Translations under genes and position numbers: made by a program
The notes under the pieces: model-generated
What the model saw: the letters and a program-made list of their open reading frames with translations, nothing else
Told to the model about the DNA's origin: nothing
Database searches by the model: none
In this document: one piece after another, positions 33,918-41,611 of the stretch
Numbering within the stretch: the first letter of the stretch is position 1
Layout of the letters: each line of letters opens with the position of its first letter
Source: Beijerinckiaceae bacterium
GTDB taxonomy: Bacteria > Pseudomonadota > Alphaproteobacteria > Rhizobiales > Beijerinckiaceae
Reading direction: 5' to 3'
Assembly (NCBI GenBank): GCA_947370975.1
Contig: CANBNG010000015.1
Coordinates: forward strand, 50,491-114,490
DNA length: 64,000 nucleotides

Positions 33918-35156
33918 ATGGCGGAGCATAATGCAAAGGCTGCGGGCAAGAAGCTCCCGCCCGAACTCGTCATCATCGCCGCCTGCATGATTTCCATGTT
34001 GACCTTCGGTCCGCGCGCGGCCTCGGGCAATTTTCAATTGCCGATCATGTCCTCCTATGGCTGGGGCAGCGACACCTTCTCCTTCGCACTCGCCATGCAG
34101 AACCTGCTCTGGGGCATGGGCCAGCCCTTCGCCGGCGCATTGGCCGATCGCTTCGGCACGATGCGCGTGCTCTGTGGCGGCGCGCTGCTCTATGCGCTCG
34201 GCCTCGTGCTGATGTCGATTTCGACAACGCCGACCGCCTTCACATTGTCGGCGGGCCTGCTGATCGGCTTTGGCTTGTCAGGCTGCTCCATGTCGCTCGT
34301 CGTTGGTGCGCTGGCCAAACTCCTGCCCGACAACAAGCGCGCGATGGGCTTTGGCCTTGTGACCGCTGCGGGCTCGTTTGGACAGTTTCTGTTCTCGCCA
34401 CTCTCCGGCGGCCTGATCCAGTCCTTCGGCTGGCAATGGACGACGGTGTTCTTCGGCGTGCTGATGCTCTCCATCCTGCCGCTGTCGCTGGCCGTCTCCT
34501 CCGCGCCGATGAAGGCGCAGGCCACAGGCGCGCCCAAGCAGCAGACCGTGCGCGAGGCCTTGGGCGAGGCCTTTGCGCACCGCTCCTATGTGCTCGTCGT
34601 GCTGGGCTTCTTCACCTGCGGCTTTCAGCTTGCCTTCATCACGGTGCATTTCCAGAAATATATCGTGGAGGCGGGGCTCACGCCCCAGGTTGGCTATTGG
34701 GCCTTTGCGCTGGTGGGTCTATTCAACATCGTGGGCTCGTTGAGCTCGGGCTATCTTTCGAGCCGCATGCCGCGCCGCTACATTCTGTCGGCCATTTATT
34801 TTGGCCGCGCGGTGGCAACGCTCATCTTCATCCTGCTGCCCCCCACAGCCGTCACCGCCTATCTCTTTGGCGCGATCTCGGGCCTGCTCTGGCTCTCTAC
34901 CGTACCGCCAACCTCGGCGCTCATCGGGCAGATGTTTGGCACGCGCTATTTCGCCATGCTCTACGGTTTCGCCTTCTTCTCCCATCAGGTCGGCGGCTTC
35001 TTCGGCGTGTTGCTGGGCGGCGTGCTGCGCGAGGCGACGGGCTCCTACGGCATCGTCTGGGGTCTCTCGATTGCGCTTGGCGTCGCCTCGGCGCTCATCA
35101 ACCTGCCGGTGATCGAGAAGCCCGTCGTCCGAAAGGAGAGTGTCGCCACGGCTTGA
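33918..35156 (+). CDS. MFS transporter (12 helix, monocarboxylate/oxalate-type)
   Basis: 412 residues, 12 predicted helices, with a charged N-terminus MAEHNAKAAGKKLPPE. GALADRFGTMRVLCGG is the MFS motif A, and the overall pattern (SMSLVVGALAKLLPDNKRAMGFGLVTAAGSFGQF) is that of organic-anion MFS carriers. The substrate is not clear. ATG 33918 has GGAGGGTGG upstream. It is followed 70 bp later by an acrylyl-CoA reductase-like gene, perhaps the same transcript. Confidence 0.87.
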   Translation: MAEHNAKAAGKKLPPELVIIAACMISMLTFGPRAASGNFQLPIMSSYGWGSDTFSFALAMQNLLWGMGQPFAGALADRFGTMRVLCGGALLYALGLVLMSISTTPTAFTLSAGLLIGFGLSGCSMSLVVGALAKLLPDNKRAMGFGLVTAAGSFGQFLFSPLSGGLIQSFGWQWTTVFFGVLMLSILPLSLAVSSAPMKAQATGAPKQQTVREALGEAFAHRSYVLVVLGFFTCGFQLAFITVHFQKYIVEAGLTPQVGYWAFALVGLFNIVGSLSSGYLSSRMPRRYILSAIYFGRAVATLIFILLPPTAVTAYLFGAISGLLWLSTVPPTSALIGQMFGTRYFAMLYGFAFFSHQVGGFFGVLLGGVLREATGSYGIVWGLSIALGVASALINLPVIEKPVVRKESVATA

Positions 35157-35226
35157 CCTTGATGCGTTGCGCGCCAATGTTTCCCGATCATTGCGTGCGC
35201 AGACAAGCATTCGAGGAGTGAAGCCG

Positions 35227-36213
35227 ATGTCGACGTTCAAGGCCGTTCGCATCGACAAGGATGACGCGGGTTATCGCGCCGCTTTGGTCGATTTCAATGA
35301 TGCCGACCTGATGGACGGCGACGTCACCGTTCGCGTTACCCATTCGACGGTCAATTACAAGGATGGCCTAGCCATCACCGGCAAGTCGCCGGTGGTGCGC
35401 CGCTTTCCGATGATCCCGGGCGTCGATTTCTGCGGCGTGGTGGAAGCCTCTGCGCACGAGGGCATTGCGCCTGGCGACAAGGTCATTCTCAACGGCTGGG
35501 GCGTGGGCGAAAGTCACCTCGGCGGCTTTGCGCAAAAGGCGCGTGTCAGGGGTGATTGGCTGGTGCCCTTGCCCGCCGGGCTTGAGGCCGCTCAGGCCAT
35601 GGCTATCGGGACGGCAGGCTACACCGCCATGCTCTGCCTGATGGCGCTCGAAAAGCACGGCATCACACCCGCCATGGGGCCTGCCATTGTCACGGGGGCG
35701 GCCGGTGGCGTTGGTTCGGTTGCGGTCACGCTGCTCAAACAGGCGGGCTTTCACGTCATCGCCTCGACGCGTCGGCCCGAAGAGGCCGATTATCTGAAAG
35801 GCCTCGGGGCCGATGAGATCGTCGACACCAAGGAGTTTGAAGGTGCACCGCGCCCGCTCATGAAAGAGCGCTGGGCGGCAGGCATCGACACTGTGGGTTC
35901 GCTGACGCTGGCCCATGTTCTGGCGGCAACAAGATACAATGGCGCGATTGCCGCCTGCGGTCTGGCCCAAGGCATGGATCTGCCCACGACCGTTGCTCCT
36001 TTCATCCTGCGCGCCGTGGCCTTGCTTGGCGTTGAAAGCGTGCAATGTTCGAAGGCCAAACGCATCGAGGCCTGGGGCCGTCTGGCGCGCGAACTTGACA
36101 AGGACAAGCTTGCGTCGATGACGACGCATGTGCCCTTTGACAGCGTCATGGATGTCGCCCGCGACATCGTGCAGGGCAAGATTCGCGGCCGCGTTGTTGT
36201 GGATATGGCTTAG
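35227..36213 (+). CDS. acuI: YhdH/AcuI-type NADPH:quinone / acrylyl-CoA reductase
   Basis: 328-residue zinc-free MDR reductase. Starts MSTFKAVRIDKDDAGYRAAL, with STVNYKDGLAITGKSPVVRRFPMIPGVDFCG, the ATGxxG-like nucleotide motif in VTGAAGGVGSVAVTLL and VESVQCSKAKRIEAWGRLA, all typical of AcuI/YhdH. AcuI reduces acrylyl-CoA to propionyl-CoA and so detoxifies acrylyl-CoA; YhdH relatives have less certain substrates. ATG 35227 with GAGGAG upstream. It follows an MFS carrier and precedes a Gre-like gene after 40 bp. Confidence 0.85.
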   Translation: MSTFKAVRIDKDDAGYRAALVDFNDADLMDGDVTVRVTHSTVNYKDGLAITGKSPVVRRFPMIPGVDFCGVVEASAHEGIAPGDKVILNGWGVGESHLGGFAQKARVRGDWLVPLPAGLEAAQAMAIGTAGYTAMLCLMALEKHGITPAMGPAIVTGAAGGVGSVAVTLLKQAGFHVIASTRRPEEADYLKGLGADEIVDTKEFEGAPRPLMKERWAAGIDTVGSLTLAHVLAATRYNGAIAACGLAQGMDLPTTVAPFILRAVALLGVESVQCSKAKRIEAWGRLARELDKDKLASMTTHVPFDSVMDVARDIVQGKIRGRVVVDMA

Positions 36214-36253
36214 CCAAACGGAACTTGCAGGCAAGGCCCGGCGTTGCTTTGCC

Positions 36254-36718
36254 ATGAGCATCGCCTTCATGAAAGAACCCGACGGCGAGGTCTTTGACGA
36301 CCTCCCGGATCGGCCAGTCAGTCCGCATCGCAATCTTGTCACGCCGGAAGGCCTGGCTCAGATCGACGCGGAGATCGTGCGTCTGCACGCGCTTGTGTCG
36401 CGCTCGCAAGAAGCGGGCGACCGCTCCGCAACCGCGCGCGCCCAGCGCGACCTGCGCTATTGGCAGGCGCGGCGCGGCAGCGCGGAACTCGTCCCGCCAA
36501 TGCACGACACGACGAAGGTGCACTTCGCCTCGAGAGTGAAAATCCGCTACGCGGACGGGCGCGAAATGCAGTTCCGCATCGTTGGCGAAGACGAAGCCGA
36601 TCCCGCCAAGGGCACCATCTCGCACGTCTCGCCGATGGCGCGCGCGCTGATCTCAAAAGAGGTCGGAGACGCTGCGCGTGCGGGCGGGCAGGACGTGGAA
36701 ATCATCGGGATAGAGTAG
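36254..36718 (+). CDS. GreA/GreB-family protein with altered catalytic tip
   Basis: 154 residues with the Gre layout: a short N-terminal coiled coil (LVTPEGLAQIDAEIVRLHALVSRS...LRYWQARRGSAELVP) and a C-terminal FKBP-like domain (VHFASRVKIRYADGREMQFRIVGEDEADPAKGTISHVSPMARALISKEVGD). The tip of the coiled coil, DLSENAEY or DRSENADY in GreA/GreB with two catalytic carboxylates, reads GDRSATARA here: the Asp remains but the Glu is Ala. Backtracked-RNA cleavage may be weak or absent. Start ATG 36254, 40 bp after acuI. Confidence 0.82.
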   Translation: MSIAFMKEPDGEVFDDLPDRPVSPHRNLVTPEGLAQIDAEIVRLHALVSRSQEAGDRSATARAQRDLRYWQARRGSAELVPPMHDTTKVHFASRVKIRYADGREMQFRIVGEDEADPAKGTISHVSPMARALISKEVGDAARAGGQDVEIIGIE

Positions 36719-36720
36719 TG

Positions 36721-36780
36721 CCTCTCCCTCTCCCGAGGGAGAGGGCGGACTCAAGCGAAGCTGAGCCGGGGTGAGGGGCT
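36721..36780. repeat. Two-stem intergenic palindromic repeat (form C)
   Basis: A 9-bp perfect stem CCCTCTCCC-GA-GGGAGAGGG, then GACTCAAGCGAAGCTGAGC with a second imperfect stem, and the tail CGGGGTGAGGGGC. It lies right after the gre-like stop and next to a form A copy. Confidence 0.65.
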
Positions 36781-36794
36781 ACGCTCTCACGCGC

Positions 36795-36852
36795 AAACCC
36801 CTCATCAGTCTGCTTCGCAGCCAGCTTCTCCCCTTGGGGAGAAGCTGGCGCC
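36795..36852. repeat. Two-stem intergenic palindromic repeat (form A)
   Basis: AAACCCCTCATCAGTCTGCT, TCGCAGCCAGCTTCTCCCC and TTGGGGAGAAGCTGGCGCC. A near copy of 9875-9929. It sits tandem to the form C element and 10 bp from the cupin stop, between convergent genes. Confidence 0.7.
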
Positions 36853-36861
36853 CAACGCTAT

Positions 36862-38064
36862 TCAATCGCCCTTCACATAAAGGCTTTCTTCCATGCGCGA
36901 AGGCACGCCTTCGGTCGCCAGCGTCTCTTCGAATTCCTTGCGGATATAGGGGTCTTCATCATTGTAGGGGATGGCGACGCCGCCCTTCTTGATGTCGATG
37001 GCCCAGATATCGGACATGGCTTCGCCGGGACGGCCGGGCTTGAGCGCTGAATGATTGTTTGCGCCAAACCACGCCGTGAAGCGCAGCGGATCGGCGCTGA
37101 CGCCGAAATGCTGGTGGAACCAGTCACCCGCCATGGGGGCTGCCGACACCATGCCGCCGAATTCGTAATCCTGCCGCATCACCTTGTCGCCACGGCCTGC
37201 TTCCCACGGCTTCATGCCGAGGCCCTCGGGCCAGGTATAGGTGTAGCCCTTGCCCTTCACGCAGATGAGGATCGCCGCGCTCTCGTGGCAATGGGCCTTG
37301 GAATAGCGACCCGTCTCATGCTGGCCGATCCAGAGGTGGAAGCGCTGCCCGGCCATATGCGGCTCAAGGCGGCGATAGCCGGGCGAGCGCCGGTTATCGA
37401 GCGGCATTTCGCAATTGATGATGTCGGGGATGAAGTTCGTGCGCTTCATCGCAAGGCCGCGCACGGGATCTGGCTCGAGATCGTCCTTGGGCTTGAAATA
37501 ATCTTCCGCGCCCGAATAGCGGTCGGTGAAATTATAGGGGCAGTTGAAGACGTAATGCGGGTTGTCGATGAGGTTCATGATGTTGGGCGCAGTTGTGCCG
37601 CACAGCAGCAGAACCGGCGAATTGCTCGCATTCACGAAGCGATGATTGGCGTTGAGCGGAATCGAGAAGAGCGAGCCCTTCTGCCATTCGAACGTGCTCT
37701 TCTTCGTGCTGCCGTCCTGCCAGATTTCGGTTGAGCCGCGGCCCTCCACAACGAAGACCTGCTTTTCATACATGTGCTTTTCAGCATTCAGCGCGCCGCC
37801 CGAGGGAATCTCGACGACATACATGCCCCACAGGCCTTCGGTGCCGTAAAGCTGGATATAGGTGCCGCGCCCGCCAAGGCGCGCCCAGGAGGTCATCGGC
37901 AGGTCATGGACGCGCTTCACGCCAATGGCGCGATGCACCGGAATACCTTCGGCTTCCATGAACCGGTCATAGGGCATGGCAGGGCGCGAGAAACTGCCAA
38001 AGCCGGCATTCTGGCCAGCCTTGGGCTCGTGCCAATGCGAACCTTCTGTTGCGTCGTGGGGCAT
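36862..38064 (-). CDS. Bicupin (gentisate dioxygenase-like) protein
   Basis: 400 residues. It has two cupin halves: about 95-180 (VVEIPSGGALNAEKHMYEKQVFVVEGRGSTEIW...PLNANHRFVNASNSPVLLL) and about 240-330 (RFHLWIGQHETGRYSKAHCHESAAILICVKGKGYTYTWPEG...DWFHQHF). The second half keeps His residues (HCHE and HQHF) that can bind iron or manganese, as in gentisate-type ring-cleaving dioxygenases; the first half shows EKHMYEKQ. Substrate unknown. It is last in a minus-strand run after two Bug-type receptors, suggesting uptake and breakdown of a carboxylate. Confidence 0.75.
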   Translation of the reverse strand: MPHDATEGSHWHEPKAGQNAGFGSFSRPAMPYDRFMEAEGIPVHRAIGVKRVHDLPMTSWARLGGRGTYIQLYGTEGLWGMYVVEIPSGGALNAEKHMYEKQVFVVEGRGSTEIWQDGSTKKSTFEWQKGSLFSIPLNANHRFVNASNSPVLLLCGTTAPNIMNLIDNPHYVFNCPYNFTDRYSGAEDYFKPKDDLEPDPVRGLAMKRTNFIPDIINCEMPLDNRRSPGYRRLEPHMAGQRFHLWIGQHETGRYSKAHCHESAAILICVKGKGYTYTWPEGLGMKPWEAGRGDKVMRQDYEFGGMVSAAPMAGDWFHQHFGVSADPLRFTAWFGANNHSALKPGRPGEAMSDIWAIDIKKGGVAIPYNDEDPYIRKEFEETLATEGVPSRMEESLYVKGD

Positions 38065-38179
38065 TTCTTCCTCTTTTCTTCTGTTGCGCTGGCGGTTTCA
38101 GCCACCGGTCTTGTCGCTTTCATAGCGGATCTGACGCATGTGTCATCACCCTGCATCTCGCCGCACTGCATGCGCAGCG

Positions 38180-39238
38180 CTATTTCGCGCCCTTGCCATC
38201 ATCGAGCAGCACGCGCACGCGGTCGCGTTCGGCCTGCGGCGTTGCGGCAATCTTGTCGATCAGCGCAATCACGGCATTGCCGTCGATGGGCGTGATGCCG
38301 ATGCCCAGCCGATTGGCTTCCGCCAGCAGATCAGGGTCGGCGCAGGTCTCCATGAAGGCCTTTTGCAGCGCGGCCGCGCGGTCGGCGGGCAGGCCGGGCG
38401 GGGCAACAAAGGGGCGCGAGAGCACATAGGGCAGCTCGGTCAATTCGATGAGCGCGCGCGCCTTGTCATCCTTGGCGAGTTCGCGCGCGGTCGGCACATC
38501 CGGGAAATCGGGATGGCGTGTTGCGCGGCCAAATTGCACCAGGGCGTGCATGTTGGAGCCGGGCTTCAGATATTCGGGCTTGTTGGTGCGCACGGAGGAA
38601 AGATCGGTGGTGCGGCCATCGACTTCCTTGCGCTCGATGGCCAGAAAGATCGCGTTGGAATCGGGATAGCCGACAATCTGCTTGATGTTGAGCCCGAGCG
38701 TTTCACGCAGGATGATCGGCACATCATTGCCGGTCGCGCCTTCGCCCGTGCCCCCCAGCACGACAGGCTCGCCGCCCGGCTTCTGGATATCGGCCAGCGA
38801 CTTCACCTTGGCGTCCTTGCGCACCCACATCAGGTAGGAATCTTCCTCATAGGAGGAAGCCGAGCCAAGCCAGGTATATTTGCGCGCGTCATATTTCACC
38901 GCCGAATTTCCGCCGAGCACGGAAATCAGCGGAATGTTGCGCGCGAAAATGCCAAAGGCCGTGCCGTCCTTGGGGGCGATATTATAAAGATAATTAGCAG
39001 CCACCATGCTGCCGGCGCCCGGCATGTTCTGCACCACAACCTGCGGATTACCCGGCATATGCTTGCCAAAGAAGCGCGCGAGCAGGCGGGCATAAACATC
39101 ATAGCCGCCACCCGGCCCATAGCCGACAACCAGTTGCAGGTTCTTGCCCTTGTAGAAATCCGCCGTGCTTTGCGCCTGCGCGGGGGAGGCAAGGCCAGCA
39201 AGCAGCAGGACTGCGGCGGTTTTCAGAATCGTTTTCAT
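38180..39238 (-). CDS. Bug-type (tripartite tricarboxylate) solute-binding protein, copy 1
   Basis: 352 residues: signal peptide MKTILKTAAVLLLAGLASPAQA, then ADFYKGKNLQLVVGYGPGGGYDVYARLLARFFGKHMPGNPQVVVQNMPGAG, the defining opening of Bug receptors (PF03401). The fold binds organic anions in the periplasm. No TctA/TctB membrane genes lie here, as is usual for orphan Bug receptors. It is clearly a paralogue of the next gene (shared GGYDVYARLLARFFGKH and SRPFVAPPGLP). About 115 bp from the cupin gene. Confidence 0.88.
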   Translation of the reverse strand: MKTILKTAAVLLLAGLASPAQAQSTADFYKGKNLQLVVGYGPGGGYDVYARLLARFFGKHMPGNPQVVVQNMPGAGSMVAANYLYNIAPKDGTAFGIFARNIPLISVLGGNSAVKYDARKYTWLGSASSYEEDSYLMWVRKDAKVKSLADIQKPGGEPVVLGGTGEGATGNDVPIILRETLGLNIKQIVGYPDSNAIFLAIERKEVDGRTTDLSSVRTNKPEYLKPGSNMHALVQFGRATRHPDFPDVPTARELAKDDKARALIELTELPYVLSRPFVAPPGLPADRAAALQKAFMETCADPDLLAEANRLGIGITPIDGNAVIALIDKIAATPQAERDRVRVLLDDGKGAK

Positions 39239-39315
39239 AAGGTCTCCATGTGCGCCGTCAAACGCGGTGCAGATTGAATCGGGTCACGCAAATCTCAGCC
39301 TTACGCCGCGGCCTG

Positions 39316-40359
39316 TCACTGCAGGTTCTTGATGTAGTTCAGCAGATCGGGCGGCGCGGCAGCGAGCTTGTCGATCATCTCGAGCGCCTCCTTGCCCCCG
39401 ACGGGGCTCACATCGACGCCAAGCTTTGCGGCTTCCACGAGATATTCAGGATCGGCATTGGTTTCGAGAAAGGCCTTTTGCAGCGCGGCTGCGCGATCGG
39501 GCGGCAGGCCCGGCGGGGCGACGAAGGGACGTGACAGCGAATAGGGAATTTCGGCCAGTTCCACCAAGGCGCGCGCCTGCGCAGTGGGGGCGATTTCGCG
39601 CGCGGTCGGCGCGTTCGGGAAATCCTTGTGGCGTGTCTTGCGGGCAAATTGCAGCAGCACATGCATCTGCGAATCGGGCTTCAGCCATTCGGCCTTGGAG
39701 GAGGAGACCGCCGAAAGGCCGACAAAGCGTCCGTCGATTTCCTTGCGGTCGGCGGCCAGAAACAGCGCACCGGAATCGCGGTAGCCGGCGATCATCTTCA
39801 GGTTCAGGCCAAGCGCGTCTTTCAGCAGAACGGCGACATCATTGCCGGTCGCGCCTTCCGCAGTGCCGCCGAGGATGAGCGGCGGGCCGTCCTTCTTCAA
39901 CAGATCCTGCGCAGTCTTTACCGCAGAATCCTTGTTGGCGAAGAGAAGATAAGCGTCATTTTCTGCGCTCGAGGGCGAGCCGAGCCAGGTGAACTTGCGC
40001 GGATCGAATTGCACATTCGGATTGTCCTTGAGCACGCCCATCAGCGGCATGTTGCGTGCGAACGTGCCGATCACCGTGCCATCGCGCGGGGCGGTGACGT
40101 AAATATAATTGGCGGCGCGCAGCGAGCCTGCGCCCGGCATGTTCTGCACCACCACCGAGGGCGTGCCTGGAACATGTTTGCCAAAGAAGCGCGCGAGCAG
40201 GCGGGCGTAGACGTCATACCCACCACCCGGGCCATAACCCACAACGAGCTGGAGTGTCTTGCCCTTGTAGAAATCGGCCGTTTCATCGGCACGCGCGTTG
40301 GTGAAGCCGGCTGTGGCGGCTGTGAGGGCCAGCGCAAGCGCTACGCGTCTCGTGAGCAT
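39316..40359 (-). CDS. Bug-type (tripartite tricarboxylate) solute-binding protein, copy 2
   Basis: 347 residues: signal peptide MLTRRVALALALTAATAGFTNARA, then ADFYKGKTLQLVVGYGPGGG and VVVQNMPGAGSLRAANYIY. It aligns with copy 1 over its full length at clearly more than half identical residues by eye, so the two arose by tandem duplication. ATG 40357-40359 with GGAGG five nt upstream. First gene of the receptor-receptor-cupin run. Confidence 0.88.
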   Translation of the reverse strand: MLTRRVALALALTAATAGFTNARADETADFYKGKTLQLVVGYGPGGGYDVYARLLARFFGKHVPGTPSVVVQNMPGAGSLRAANYIYVTAPRDGTVIGTFARNMPLMGVLKDNPNVQFDPRKFTWLGSPSSAENDAYLLFANKDSAVKTAQDLLKKDGPPLILGGTAEGATGNDVAVLLKDALGLNLKMIAGYRDSGALFLAADRKEIDGRFVGLSAVSSSKAEWLKPDSQMHVLLQFARKTRHKDFPNAPTAREIAPTAQARALVELAEIPYSLSRPFVAPPGLPPDRAAALQKAFLETNADPEYLVEAAKLGVDVSPVGGKEALEMIDKLAAAPPDLLNYIKNLQ

Positions 40360-40463
40360 GAAGTCCTCCCTGGCGCGCCTTGTGGCGCTTGAGGGCAGTT
40401 GGCCTGCCCGTTCATGGGCCACAGTCTAGGCGAGGGCAGGGAGGGCGGCAAGGGAGCGGGCCC

Positions 40464-40512
40464 GCTTCTCCCAAGGGGAGAATCTTTCTGCGAAGCAGAC
40501 TTATGAGGGGTT
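40464..40512. repeat. Two-stem intergenic palindromic repeat (form A, inverted)
   Basis: GCTTCTCCCAAGGGGAGAAT and TCTGCGAAGCAGACTTATGA, ending GGGGTT. It is the reverse complement plan of the form A elements and lies between the tsaC 3' end and the receptor gene. Confidence 0.6.
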
Positions 40513-40521
40513 CCAGCCGCC

Positions 40522-41499
40522 CTATCGCGGGGCGGCAGCCCGGGCGAGTCGGTCGCGGATGGCTTCGCCCAGGCCTTCGTGCGGGATGGGCGCGACCGCG
40601 ATTGTGCGCGCGCCCGTGGCGTCGAGCGCGCGCAGGAAGGCGAAGAGATTGCTGGCGGCCTCTGCCAGATCGCCGCGCGGCGACAGGTCGAAGCTTGCTG
40701 CCTGCACATCGGCAAAGCGCCCGCCGAAATCGAGCACGGCCTCATCTGTCTCGATATGCGTCGCATCAAGCCGCAGTTGCGCATTGGGCGCGTAATGGGA
40801 GGCGAGCATGCCCGGCGCCGTAACCGCGCCTGTCTGTGGCGGGGATGTGAGGGTTGCTCCGATCACCCGTTCGATGTCCTCGCGCGCTATGCCGCCGGGC
40901 CGCAGCAAATGGATGCCGTCATCGAGACAGGCAACGATGGTCGATTCGACGCCGACCTGCGTCGGCCCGCCATCGAGCACCATGTCGATGCGCCCCTCGA
41001 GATCGCCCATGACATGAAGCGCCAGCGTCGGCGAGACGCGGCCCGAGCGATTGGCCGACGGCGCTGCAACGGGACAGCCCGCGGCGCGCAGCAGCGCCTG
41101 GGCGACCGGGTGGGCGGGCACGCGCAAGGCCACGCTGTCGAGCCCCGCGCGCGCCAGATCGCTGACCGAGCAGGTGGGCGCGACCGGCACCACCAGCGTC
41201 AGCGGACCCGGCCAGAAGGCCTGCGCCAGCGCCAGCGCCTGCGCGTTGAAGCACCCCTCGCGCTGGGCGTGGGCGAGATCGGGCACATGGGCGATGAGCG
41301 GGTTGAACTGCGGGCGCTCCTTGGCGGCGTAGATTTTCGCCACAGCTGTGCCGGAGGTGGCGTCCGCGCCAAGGCCGTAGACTGTCTCGGTGGGGAAGGC
41401 GACGAGCCCACCCGCGCGCAGCACCATGCCCGCGTCCGCGAGAGCGGCAGGCTCCGCCTTGAGCAGTCGGGTTGCCAGGGGCGCGGGATCGGGATTCAT
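40522..41499 (-). CDS. tsaC: L-threonylcarbamoyladenylate synthase (Sua5/YwlC type)
   Basis: Makes threonylcarbamoyl-AMP for the t6A37 modification of ANN-decoding tRNAs. 325 residues, so the long Sua5 form: an N-terminal YrdC domain (GGLVAFPTETVYGLGADATS, KIYAAKERPQFNPLIAHV, SANRSGRVSPT, STIVACLDDG) and a C-terminal Sua5 domain (GMLASHYAPNAQLRL). Start ATG 41497-41499. Divergent from the acyl-CoA dehydrogenase. Confidence 0.93.
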   Translation of the reverse strand: MNPDPAPLATRLLKAEPAALADAGMVLRAGGLVAFPTETVYGLGADATSGTAVAKIYAAKERPQFNPLIAHVPDLAHAQREGCFNAQALALAQAFWPGPLTLVVPVAPTCSVSDLARAGLDSVALRVPAHPVAQALLRAAGCPVAAPSANRSGRVSPTLALHVMGDLEGRIDMVLDGGPTQVGVESTIVACLDDGIHLLRPGGIAREDIERVIGATLTSPPQTGAVTAPGMLASHYAPNAQLRLDATHIETDEAVLDFGGRFADVQAASFDLSPRGDLAEAASNLFAFLRALDATGARTIAVAPIPHEGLGEAIRDRLARAAAPR

Positions 41500-41611
41500 T
41501 TGAGCTCTTCCGCGAGTTGGTTTACACATGAACTATAGCAGGGACGCCGGGCCTTGTCGGCCTCAAGACTGCCGGCGTCAAGCCGGCCGGCGGCTCCCCG
41601 GGGAGACGAGA

